A stretch of 64,000 bases of DNA from the NCBI GenBank assembly GCA_030248195.1, contig JASAND010004263.1, forward strand, positions 1-64,000, read 5' to 3'. Shown piece after piece: positions 48,301 through 61,907 of this stretch (position 1 is its first letter; each line of letters opens with the position of its first letter). This DNA is from Trissonchulus latispiculum (Eukaryota; Nematoda; Enoplea; Enoplida; Ironidae). Made by a program: the position numbers and the translations under genes. The notes beneath the pieces were generated by a model. That model worked only from the letters and a program-made list of their open reading frames with translations. It did no database searches and was not told where the DNA came from.

Positions 48301-51300
48301 AACATGCTCTTCTGTAATACTGCTTTAATTCTGTAACACAGAATTCACATTTTGCCGGCAAAAGCACTCCCATATGTCAAAATAATTTAATTCTTTATAT
48401 GGCCGGTCTTATAGAGGGACTAAGGTAAATAAAGTGAAAGTGAGTAAAATTAAGTTACGAAACGTAAGCAGGGTCTATGCTGGGGAAACATCTCAGCTTG
48501 ACTGTGCAACACGACTTCAAATTTGATTAATAATCTTTCTTTGTCCGAGTTCATTAACGTTAATTCTATCCAGAAGCAACTAACAAGATGTCCCTCGTAC
48601 TGTTCACTTATTAGGATCTATAGCGTCATTACAAATCCTATGTAAACTCTTAATTCATTTTGCGAGTGTCTACATGAAGTCACGCATTGTTGAGCAGTTC
48701 ATCAAAAAGGGATCTCATACAATCTGTCTTAGAATACACTTTAGTTGCATAAAATAGCTTTTGTAAACTTATACTGTGTTTGAATGCGTGAATGCCGCTT
48801 CCCAAGTTCATGAATTTAACCCTTGTGCCCCAAGCTTATCAGTACTGCTATCAATGTACGTGTGCGAAGAGACACAGCGCCTGGACTAATCCCAGTGTTA
48901 CCGTCGGTGAGGAGAACACTGAAGAGCTCGGAGGAGTAATCTATACCTGTGTTATGTTTATACTATTTTCGTGCCTCATTATTGTCGTTATGGTGCATTC
49001 TCTGCGAGAAGATGATAAGGACACCAGTGTTGAAGATTTGTTAGGTACCATAATTTTATGAACTATAGGATAAGGTGCTGCGTTTCAGATGTCTTATTTT
49101 ACTTGGCCAATAAGCTTGCTTTAAAGTCAGCATTCGAATAATAGTAAATATATTAAAGTAAAAATATAAAATATGGCTACTTGAACTGTATTGATGTACG
49201 TTGCACATTTTCACTTTAGCAGAGATGCCCGTCATTGTTTCTTGCTTAAAAGTTGCAACTTAGGCTACATAAATGTTTTAGCAAATTTTGTGGGATTTGG
49301 GATCAAGATTTAGGTAAATCAAGATTAAAAAAGTATAACTATAGAAATATAAATATATTTATATTTATTTATACAAATAGACTTTTGCTAATATAAACAA
49401 TATGAATATAAATATAAAATAAATATAAATAAATAGCTAATTATAAACTATGTTTATTTCATTGAAACTATTTCAGATAGTATGCGATATAGACAAGAAC
49501 TGGAACAGATTGTAAAAGAACAAAATCTACGACAGGCCGCTAAACAGCAGTTTCGAATTTTGTTTGGACTTCAAAATCTTGCTCCTTCAAAAAAGCCACG
49601 AACGAGACCACAGTCACCCCCTGAACCAGAGTTCTACGACAGCAGTACTCTGCCGATGGTCACAGTCAGAAAACCCTCCAGTGATTATAAAAGTGTTGTC
49701 CGAGACCTAGTTTCAGAAGGTATGTTGCAAACACATTCGTAACAATAATACTCTCTAAATATGACACAATAACAATAGTTAAAATTATAATTTTTTTGAA
49801 AGAAACCAGTTGCTATGTCGTTAACAGTTAATGAAATTTTATGAGGTTTGGCTTTGATGAGCTTTCGATGGGTTCGCTTTGGCGAGACATATAATTTTAC
49901 CAAATTTGATAAAGCTTGAAAACTGAATTGTATATTAACAAAATTGAATAAGAAGGACATAATGATGGAACCTTTCCAAAGTTCTTAAAGGCAGGCAGTA
50001 CATAACTTTCAAAAAAACTCCAATTTATACGAGTTACGCGATTTCGTTTTTAGAAATAACAAATCGACGAAGTTTCTCAGAGATGAATTTGGTCCTACAC
50101 GAAGGCTCCTCTGAGTGTGCCCGATTTTTGGAGAGAGGTCGATCTATGCCGTCCAATTCCAGCATCCCTGAGAACGACTCCTATCCCGGCGAGGAGCAGG
50201 ACTACTCCAATCCTCCCTATCGACATCAGGTCAGCTGGAGTGTCAGTCCGCAAAGTGACAGCTCAAATGAAGACTTTACTGGTTTACAATTAACTCCGCT
50301 GTAAACCAAAATAAATATTAAACTTGTAAGGTGCGTCTATTCTGTTTCCGTTTATATATTGAAATTGTCCTCCCCCCTCGTCAAATTGATCATTAACTAT
50401 TATATAAATAAACAAGCTAGCTAACGGCTGGGCAACTGCAGGAAATGGTTGACTGCCCCCAAGAAATCAGGAATGCCAAAAATAAAAATGCATCCACAGA
50501 GTACACATGGCGAAACTAAAACAAAAGATAAAAGATTGTCTTTCATCCTACCAGGAATTCCAAATGCTGAAGATCGTCCTTTAAGGTTGGCGGCATCAAG
50601 TCCAATACTTTTCAATAGATCAGCCTGCGCTCTTCTATTGCAATTCCTCATTGCTTCGGATTCGTGACTCACAGATTGGCTACTGAGCTGACTATCTGAA
50701 ACAAGTAGATATTACAAAATACATTTACTAAGCACATTGCACACAGATTTGATTAGATTGAGATTTGAAAAAGTTTGAAAATAAGTTGAAAAAACGGATG
50801 TATTTCAAATATCAAATTTTGGAGCATATCCTATTATGTCTATGTAGTTGTAAGGTACGACAACTGAATGCATTATATTTTATCAAGGGTTGGTGGTCCA
50901 AGAAGCCCAAGGAATTTCCCAAGACGCCAAGAGGCCTTGCTGACTCCTGATACCCTCACATATCGGGTCTTATTCCGATTACCCCCCACCACACAAAGTC
51001 CTTAAAACTTGACCAAATGAGCTAAAATTTGGTATGGGTATGCTTTCGACTACGCTGAGTTCAAATATCGCAAAATTTTTCGATTTCGCAAAATCCGATT
51101 TTTGTCGATTTCTAAGGGAAACCAAGCGAAACCGAAAAATTTTTGCCTTTGATTTTGCTGACAAGATGTGCAAGGGGTTTTCGGGGTCGTAGAACACGAA
51201 AGTGAAATTCCGTTTTTCAATTCAGCTTTTCGTTAGCTCAGTAAAAGCTAGAGATTTAAGGTTAACATGTAGGCTTATACTGAGCTAACAAAAAGCTGAA

Positions 51301-54300
51301 TCGAAAAACGGACTTCATATTCGTGTTCTGCGACGTCACCCTATATACATCTTTTCAGCAAAATTGAAGACAAAAAATGTTTCGGTTTCCCTTGGTCAAT
51401 TCCCCTTAGAAATCGAAAATATATCTGATATTTGAACTCAGCGTAGTTGAAAACATACCCATACCATATTTTAGCTCATTTGATCAAGTTTTAAGGAATT
51501 TGAGTGGTGGGGGTGGGGGGTAATCGAAATAAGTCCCCCCATATCTAGCTACTTTTTCTTTTACCATTATCTGCATGGATAAGTTCTTCATCGTCACAGT
51601 CTGAACTCTCATCATCTCCAGAATCATCCGCAACGTTGGAATTGGAAAAACCATGCGGGACCATGGTCGGCAGGCTTGACGGAGATCCTTTCCCCAGTCC
51701 TCCATAGTAGGAGTTCTTGTTGTTCTGGAATAAGAAAATAACAATCAATTAATACGACATTAGCTAGCGCTACAACTTCCCGTGTACGTAAATTGCAGAT
51801 TTCTTCGGCTACCATCCTTTCATGGAATCTGTTGTATACACGCCCTGGGTCTGCAAATATTACATGAGAATTGAGAAATCTATACGGCTAGCCTTTTCTT
51901 CCTTTTCAATAATATACTTCAAAGTTGTTGCCTCAAAACAACTCAGCCAGTAAAGTTTGAATGCACTCAAATAAGCTTATGTATACATATGCATGTTTAT
52001 AGGGTTACTTTATTCTCGGAATGCAATACCTTTTCCTCATAGCGGTCAAGTTTACTGGGGTCTTACTCACGCATTTGTACGTATGCATATATGTGAAGTA
52101 TTTTGGACGATGTTTTGAGTTAAAATACGAAATGCCAACTAAAGTCGTGACAGGCTACTACTAGGAACGGTGAAAATTGACATACACGTAATTAAGTCAA
52201 ACAAATGCAGCTTATGGCTTGTCTGAAGTAGGAGAAAACGCTGCAATTATCTGCGACCAAATTGCACGATCTTTCAAGTAGATGTCCTTTCATTGCAAAC
52301 TGAGCACAGATGAGCATCAAACAATTCCCATAATAATCATGCAATTTATAAAAGACAAACAAAACAAATGAAGTTTCCTAATGGTGAGATGGTCTCACGA
52401 TAAAGAGAGTTAACAGTTACTGTATATTAAAAAATGAAACGATGTGCAAAAGTGTCTGTTAAATTACAGTTGAACTTAAAACACATTAACCCAGGGTCGG
52501 ATCCTAAGGCTTGTCCCCAGAAATTTTGGAGGGCGTCTGTTTGTAACTTGAACCCAAATTTTAAGATGCTTAAACATAGACAAACGATAGTAGAGCAACA
52601 TAAAGTCGCAATTTTTAATAAAGTTTCAAAAATTAACTTTCAGAAAAAATTTCGAAATTTTGATTTGGATCTTGGAAAATTTAATTCTTTTGAATTTCGT
52701 TGCGAAACTTACTTTTTCCGGCCACACCCCTTGCCCAGTTTTTCCTTATCCCTTGGCACTGATGGCGACATGGCTTGTACCTTGTCCGGGCTAGAGGGAA
52801 CCCCCATGTTATAGTTAAAAGCCATAAGATAATGCGAAACACTACTCCGTATACTTGTTTGAGTACTGAACCGGTTCCAATTATGTATGCTTAGCTTAGT
52901 AACATATCACACGCGAGTAAAACAGTATAGAGACGTAAAATTTCACTGTTTAAGTATGTTTAATGCTGTGCGCAAAAACCATTTAGTTAATTCTAACTTT
53001 TTAACTCATTTTACCCGTTGCCCAAAAATGTCCTTTGTAGAAACGAAAGCTGCATACGATACTGTCGGTACTCGAATGAAGTGAATAAATTAATGCTGAA
53101 ATGCTTACATTAAACAATGCTGGAATTAAATCAAACGTCCCATTTTACTGTTCTTCAGCATATTATATATTATATTTTACTTGCGAAGCTGAAAAAATAT
53201 ATGAAAAATAAACTGACTTCCATATTCATGTTCTGCAAACCAGAAGACTCATGTAGAACCTCATTCTTAGCTAGCTAACTAACTGCATTTCATTTTACCA
53301 ACATAGGTTAGATTTAATATTTGCCATATCTACTGCTTCTGAAGCTACACGAATTCCAATATAAACATAACCTAAGAAAAGTTCCTATTAGACTCGCAAC
53401 CAAAAATAAATCATTTCCTCTAGAATTGCATTTCTATGTTTGCATTTTACATATAAACATAGTAGCTATATTCCCTCTTTAGTCTGCACACCTGTTTTAT
53501 ACATAGAAATATGTGCCTCCAATCTTTAAATTTAAACATAGCTGCTTCGTGACCAGCTTGAAATCGAAAGGCGATTTTAAGCCAAAAACCGAAACGTTTC
53601 CAGCGATGCTTCTATAGACAGCTTCTAAATAGAAGCTTCTACATATTCTGTGCATACTAAAACATTTTATACTGCTATACAAACTTTGAGAAGAACTTGG
53701 CCGCGGTGAAAGCTAACACTTGGCCATTAAAGTACTAACTAGTGCATACTGGCACAAACCTTTCCTTCTTGCTATATATAACGGTGAGGAGAATTTAAGG
53801 AATACTTATTTTAGTGAATGGCTAAAAAGACAAGAAAGGGGTGTCAGACCAGTTCAGCTGGCCAATGCATTGTGTTCATAGCAATTCACAGTAAGTATAT
53901 AAACTTGTCCAGATATGGATGGAACTGAATGGAAGCGTAGTTATATATTTTCTAATTTCAAAGCAATCACTACTTACAGTAGCACCAATCCTATTGTTTG
54001 AAGTAGTACCTTGCAACCTACTCCTAACTATTACTACAACTTTACCTAACATACGTACCTCATGGTAACAACCTCTACCTACACATATTGCCTCATATCC
54101 TACCTATGCACAACCTACCTAGTAGTAAAATACCTATGTATTACTTTGGTAATTCATAAAATACATAATACATAAAATGTTACATACAATCTATTGCATA
54201 TCCCTACCTTTCAGATGCCATTGATAGCTATAATAAGCTATCAAGGGATGGGGAACTTTTGTCTTTATATAGTGCAATTCTCAACTGCACTGCCCAGGAG

Positions 54301-57300
54301 AGAATTCACGACGTCTGAGAGAAAAGTGTGCTAGGTAGGGCTGGCCTGGGTTGATAACAAAAAGTTATGGAACAAACGACATCCTAAACTAGACTTGGAA
54401 CGGCAAACATTGCTCTGTCAGTATTATAGCATGCAGCCTGCCTTAAAAGTTTTAAATGGCCAACTTGGGGCAGCCGGCAGCAAAAGCCAGATTAAAAAGC
54501 GATAGTTAAGAAGTTGTTACAAAGTTTTGCACCCTAAATTGGAAAGCGCTGCTTGTTATTGAAACTACTGTAGCAACCAGGTTGCTACCTGTAGGAACAA
54601 GAATTCCAAAAACTAATACATTACATATATATACTTTATATACATTGCATACACACCTACATACGTATGTAGGTACATACCAGCCACGTTGTGTTTTCAT
54701 CTGGTTTCTTTCTAGACCGTAATTTTCCAAATTCTAGACCCAAATTTTTAGGCCCGAACTGGCTTGTGAAAAGGTCATCTCGGTCCGGTCAGCCAGCTTC
54801 ACCTTAGACCCGCCCGAGCCTGAGTGAAGGCCTCTAGTCTCTACATAATATCTTCTTTGCAAGGTAATCTTACCTTTTGTGGGAGTCACCGAAGCTGCAG
54901 TTATATATAGCAAAATTGCTATTTTATTTTTATTTACATTTTGTATTTAAATTCGCCATTAAATGCTGTCGCAAAAATAGCTTTTGCACTGCACTAGATA
55001 ACTGCCTTTCTATGTTTACTTGAACAAGAGTTACACACATGTCCCTAGTCCACTCTTTTAGTCAGTCTCCGCGTCGTTTTCGCTGAAGCCACTGTTAGGG
55101 TTATAAAACCCTCTAAAGCCTAAATCGACATTAGTATTTCTATATGTACAAGATGGCCAGGACGTCCTAAGCACAAGATTGGCACGCCAAACGCTATTTT
55201 CATAATAGTCAGTCTCTAAATTCGTGAAAACCTTTCAAGACATTCGCGCCTGCTGCGAAATCCACCAAAACTCTACGTACGTATAAGAGCATTACAAATA
55301 TTAATGGACGTTTCTCTCTTTCTCTGTCCTGCTAACTTTAAAGAGTCGCACTGCTTTTTCTAGATACCACCGCCACATGCCTGTTCCAATTTAAAACTGG
55401 ACAAACGGGTATTTATAGCAAAAGGGAATCCGAATAAGAACCATAAAAACTTTAGATTGATGACCAGCAGGTGAAAAAGTTTCGCCCTTCTCTTCAAATG
55501 GCAAATGTGTTAAAACTGGAACCTTATTAGTCAGACACTACTACAACATTAAACGTTTCTAAAATAATACATAGCTTTGTAAACTTCTAAACAAGAATAT
55601 AGCTTGACTCAAAAATGATTATAAAATAAAATATTACAATTCATACTACATAGCCATATTTTTCCATTCCATCAATAAAATGTTGTCTAATAAACTGAAA
55701 GCTTGATAATTTTCTTGCAGTATGTATACGGATATTTATTACTTAATTTATGAGATAGCCTTTTTATTTATATTTTGAATATTAACATTTTGAATCGAAG
55801 TTAGTTATTTATAATTTCCCCTCTCGAGAGAAAGTCTTACGTACGTATTAAGTGCTAAGCCATATTTCTTTGGTCTTCCAATAATGCTGCAGTTCCTGGT
55901 ACTCCATTGCAATCGGTTAAACTTAAAGTGACCTTTTCCTAAAGTAACCCAAACGCTGCAGAAATGAATTTTCGGTATACAAATGCCGACTTTAACAGTG
56001 TAGGCGGCAAAAGGCCCTAACAAGATAAAAATTATTGCCTTCAAACGCTGTTAAAACAAAGTAAAGGCTAGCGAAACCTACTTTTTAGGCAGCATCCAAT
56101 TTAAAACAGATTTGAGCTTTCACTTTTAGTCAAAACTATATCGCATTAAGCAACTGCTTAAAAGAAACAAAACGGTAATCTTCTCAACAGAAACTGTTCA
56201 GTGTGCGTGAGGGCGACGCAAACTTAAAGAAGAATCAGCAAAACTTGAACTAGGATCAGCAAAACTATTAATGAATCCACGATTTCAACAGCATCGGTGC
56301 TGTGAGACTAAAGCTTACTACTCCAGAAGTAATAGATAATTGTGGAGTCTCACATAAACATTGGAAAGCTTAAGAAGCACTGGTTTTTAATTTCTCTCTG
56401 TTTTTGGTTCTGGTTCTCTCACTCAATGTGTGTTTATGATAACGATAACGATAACGAAGGACGATAACAACCCACTTCTCTAGTCATCTCTGAGAGTATT
56501 TTGTAAACAAGTCGATTCAAAGCTAAGCTTTATACGTGTATTCTATTCCTTACGTATTTCGTATAATTAATTGTATAATCTATGTAATTTAGTTCATTTG
56601 GTTAGCGGTTAGCATTTGCAAATGTTAGGAACTAGACCTAGATGGCCACACTAGAATTCAAATTACGAAATACTTTATGGTCATATGTGACAGTCTGCGC
56701 AATTAAGGCAAACACAACTGTCGGTTCGCAGCCACGACCTCCCAGTTCTTTCCCTGCCCTAATAAAACTCATTAGAAATCTGTTTACACAGGCGATAGCA
56801 ATAATTTCTATTGAATTTTCAATTGCGGCTTGTGCCGTTTGTGTCTGTTAATGCTGTAAATGGCAAGACTTAACAGAAGCGCTACTTAAATTTATGATAT
56901 TTGACCCGACCTATATAAATAAACGATATAGCCCATATAATGTCATGTATATACTGAAACCAAAAATAGACGGATCACATGCAGAATTTCCCCTCCTAAG
57001 TTCCCATATGAAGAATTTCCCCCCTAGCAGTGAAAACTCATTTTCAAGAAGAACGTTAGCTGAATTTGGTAGTATTAGCACTGCTGGTGTCATGGAATTA
57101 ATGCCAATGTTTCTCGCCAGTGTAACAACACTTTTGGAGTATAAATTTCAAAAAATATAAAGTTTGGTCAGTGTTATAATTAAGTTGTTCTTATCATTTT
57201 TAAAATAAATAAATAAATAGGGATAAAGCAGTTAAAGGTGATGAAACTTAGGCAGAAGCTCATGATTAGTTCGATGATAAACCTGTTCAGCTTAAACAGT

Positions 57301-60300
57301 TTAAGCTTTGCCACACCTTTCCTTTTTTACGCAAAATCCTTTTATAGTTTGTTTTGTACTTATAATCAGATTCAGAAAAGAAAACCGCGTCAATTTTAAC
57401 TCAGTTCAGCAAGACAGACCAGTTTAATGTCTAAGTTCTCATAGGAAGAATTTCCTCCCTTAGTCTTAGGAGGGGAAATTCTTCCTATGATCCAAATAGA
57501 CATCATTACAGTGGCGAACACATTACAGTATAAAAGTCAGAATTGGAAGTGAATTACAGGCGCCATATCTGTAGAATCAAAAAATACGGTATCAGGCTAC
57601 GCTCAGCTGAGCGTGAACACTGTAGGGTAAACTAGCTTTGTACGGACACTAACCTTGTATGAACATTAGATAAGATTTGACTAAATATCTCTCTCCAGAG
57701 CTGGCCAATTTGAAAAAAGTTTGTATCGTTAGAAAGCCTATTATTCATAGTATCACTTTGCCAAGTTTCAACAAGTTTTCTTAAAAAATGAAACCGCTGC
57801 AGATTTATTTATTGTTTTCGACGCAACACTCTTAGAAAACGCCAATTTTTAGGTTAAAGTTTAGGAGAAAAATGCTATGTCCAAACTATAAATATTTAAG
57901 AACATTTTTGTATCGAAATGTGTCTAATTGTGTTTCCTATAATCTGGTCAAATTGTTTTTCAAAATGGTAACGCCTATTAAAAGTTATTAATTAAGTAAT
58001 GATTAATCTTGAACTAGCATTGTATGGACACGTCACTTTCCCTGTATGGACAGCAAAATTTGTGTGTATTTTATATGACTTCAAAGCAGGATTTGTAACG
58101 CTAATAACTTTAACAAAAAGCCTCATATTAATGTAAAACTTATTATACATGCTTTTAAAGACATTACCTACCATTCTAAATGGAAATTAAGCAATTTCGA
58201 AAATTTTTATTTTTTAATGTTTTTACTGCAATCGAAAGAGGACAGTCAAATAACTCTAAATTCAAAAAATCAAGCTTCTACCTTCTATTTTAAGTTCAAA
58301 AGAAGCATTTTAAAATTTTATTACTTCTATGTTTTGCATGTAAAATTAAGTGTCCATACAACGCAAGTTGTGTCCATACAGCGAAAAATATTGTCCGTTC
58401 ATGGCTAGTGCTGTTATATGCTGAAGATAGACCGATGTTTTATTGTCCATACAAAGCTAGTTTACCCTACATTCTTGCACTTTCCCCTCAGCAACGGCTT
58501 TTGATTTTTTCTATCAATAAACTTAAAATTCTGCAGAAGCATGCTAGATAGTGAAGAATTGGAAAATAAAAAATATATATAATTTTAAAAATTTTTAAAA
58601 ATTTATATTTTTAGTTTGGTGAGAGAGACCAAGGGGAACCGAAAAATAGTTTGTCCGCAATTTTGCTGAAAACATTTCCATAGAGCTTTTCAGGGTGCCG
58701 AGAACGAATCTGACATTTGGTTTTCGATTCAGCATTTTGTTACCTCAGTATATATTAAGGTTATAAGCTTTAAATGTAGGCTTGTATTGATTGAGTTAAT
58801 AAAAAGCTGAATCTAAGATTTACTGCAGATTCTTGCTCAGCGTCTGATAAAGCCAACTTATGCAACAACTAAATGCAAGTTTGATGAAAATCGGGGACAA
58901 CATTTTATAAATTTCTTAAATTTGAAAGTTTTTGAATTCATCAGCCGACAGTATGCATGCCTCCATACAATATTTTAAGGATATTGGTCGAAAAAATCAA
59001 AAGTTGGAGCCGGGGAGAGAAAGTTACAACATTCTTAATAGTTAGAGTTTTAGAATACCTTCTGAGAAAGACCATTATCAGCAGTGGAAAATCGTGGAAT
59101 TTTAGTAACTGGAATTTTAGATGAGGAACCATTTCGCTTGAGAGATCCATTGAAATCACTGCTCAGATCACAAGGAGATGAACTGCCTTCCATTCCATCC
59201 ATCCCAGTACTGCCTATAAAATACAAATGGATAATTCAATTATTGCTTACCAAGAAATTTTTCAACAGTTAATTTTTACTGATGGGCACATTAGGATATT
59301 CGGATAGTTGCTAGGACCTCTTGCACCTTTCGACCAACCAATATATAACTTTAAAATTTTGTATGTAAATTCAAAAATTAAAAAATTAAGAGGATTTTTT
59401 ATCCCCTTGGTGCCCCCTTACCAACTTAAAATTTAAAATTTTCAAAATTTTCGAATTCAGCATCATCTGTCGATACTAAAGCAGACGCACACCTTCAAAT
59501 CATATGGAAATCTTCATCATCCAGTATGCAGCAATACAAAATTTTAAAGTTTTTTGGTAAAAAAATCTAAAGTTATGGCTGGGGAAGGTGCAAGAGATAC
59601 AATTGTTATATCCGGATAACATCCGATGTGAGAAAAATATCCGGATATTCTGTAGCTTTTTGGACAAACTATAATATATATGTCCACAGGTGAACAAAAG
59701 GGAGGAAGCGAGTCCCCCCATGGCGAAGTCGTCCACAAGAGGTCGCAAAATTGCTCGCACAAGGGGTAAGAAAATTGGCCACAAGGGGTAAGAAAATTGC
59801 CCAAGAAATAGGTTTTACGACTAAAATTTCCAAAAACGTTCCGGCTTCGCCCGATATTTTTCACTTTAAATCACTATTTTTTGCGAAAAAAACGTCCGAA
59901 AATTGCGATTTTGCTAAAAAATAGCTGTTTTTTGTTAAAAAATGGCAAAAATCGCTTAAAAATCGCCTTCAAAAGTACCCCTAAGAAAAATCGCTCTCAC
60001 AAGGGGTACCCAAATTTGCTTCCACAAGGGTCAGTGAAATTTGGCCTCCCGTTCAGGTATGTATATGCCGTAACAAAACTGCACTTTTGGCAAATGTGCA
60101 CATTTGCCAGTCATTTTGGACAAACTGCACTTTCTCCAGCCGAAGACTGGACAAACTGTTCCAGAAAGCGCGGATGTGCAGTTTTGCAATTTTCACTGGC
60201 AAAACTGCGCTTGTGAGCGTCTCGCAAAACTGCGGGACGTTGAAAACAGCGCTGATTGATGAAACCTTCCCTTTTAATGATGCACAAAAATAGGGGTCGT

Positions 60301-61821
60301 GGTGGAAATCTTAATCGTTTGATAAATTTGGCCACCGCTATTTTAATTTTAATTTGTCAGTTTCTTTGATGGTTGGCCTTTTTCGATGTAGTTTTTAGAA
60401 AAACTAGAAATTAGCAAACAAGTATTTTTGAGCAACGCGAACAAGCAACATCTTATTTGTTCATAAAAATTTAATTGAATTGAAATTGAAAGTTAAATCT
60501 AAATCTAAATCTATTGTTGAATTTTCAATTTTGAAAATATCTAATTATTTATGGATCAAGTAAACAATCTCCCCCCCCCCGAAATTCTCAATAGGAAAAC
60601 AGGAAATTTGATCTGGTTTCAATGAAAAGTTTCGTGTTTGCACCAGGGATTTTCAAAAAACTCGGACATGTGCCTTTCAGTGCATTTTTCCATGAAAAAG
60701 TGTGGTTTTCATTTTCAAAGGCTCTCTTCGGCGCTTTAATGCTGCCACAAATGATGATCGTTCTAGAGAAGAAAGCCAAAAAAATTTGTAAGACCGGAGC
60801 ACAAACCTATGTAAATTGTTTTACAAAAACGTGGGGAAGCATGTACGAGGAAGGAAGGAGGATATAGCGTTTCCTGCATGTTCACTAACTGTTTCAGAAA
60901 CTGCATTTATGGTCTGGGATATGGGTACATATTGGCTGTCAGAGCCTTTACCTCGTGGCAAAATGTCGCGCGCGGGTTCGACTCTCACGATGATGATATT
61001 GTGATATTCGCGAAATCCCTGAAAATTTCAGGAAAATTGTGAAACTTAAACTTAAACTTTAAATTTTTACTAATTTTTAGTAACTGCATTGGGCGGGGAG
61101 AGAGTTGCAGATGGCAACTTTATAGTTACTGGTCATTGGTCAATAGATCAGACTATAAGAGTGAGAGACTATTAAGCGAGCTCCAGGTCTACAGGTCATG
61201 GAGGAACGCTCCACATCACGACTTGAAGCCAGATCTCTTTCGAATATCTTGCTACCTTCAATCCTGAGATTAGCAATTCCTTAATTTTAATTTATTCCTT
61301 AATTATTAATTTCATTAATAAATTAATTAATTTTTGCAATTCAATTTAATAAAATTAAAATATAAAAGCTTTAAGTTAAACTTGCATATATGCTTGTATT
61401 TCTCAACTGCTTAGAAATTTAGAATGTATTGCAGCATTTAAAGACTGAACATACTTGCAGCATAGATAAAGCAAGTTTCATAAAATGCACTTTCTCGGCA
61501 ATGCAATTCTCAGCAATGCCATTCTCGGCATTGCAAACTATGATTCTTAATCTTTCTCGGCAATGCAAGTAATGAGCATTGACCGTTCTCGGCAATGCAA
61601 TTCTCGGCAATGCCTTTCTCGGCAATGCAATTCTCGGCATTGAATGTTACCCAAACTAACTGAGACGCTCACAAGTGCAGTGTTTCCAGTGAAAATTGGT
61701 GAAACTTGACATGCGCGCTTTCTGGAACAGTTTGTCCAGTCCACGGCTGGAGAAAGTGCGGTTTGTCCAAAATGACTGGCAAATGTGCACATCTGCCAAC
61801 ATGTGCAGTTTTGCTACCACA

Positions 61822-61907
<86 letters not shown>

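Noticed and set aside
50449..50667. Plus-strand 72-codon frame
   Set aside because: Antisense shadow of SRF exon e, whose frame and splice sites fit the gene.
60900..61010. Possible tRNA around the GGTTCGACTCT box
   Set aside because: No acceptor pairing and no convincing A box; noted only as a B-box-like word.
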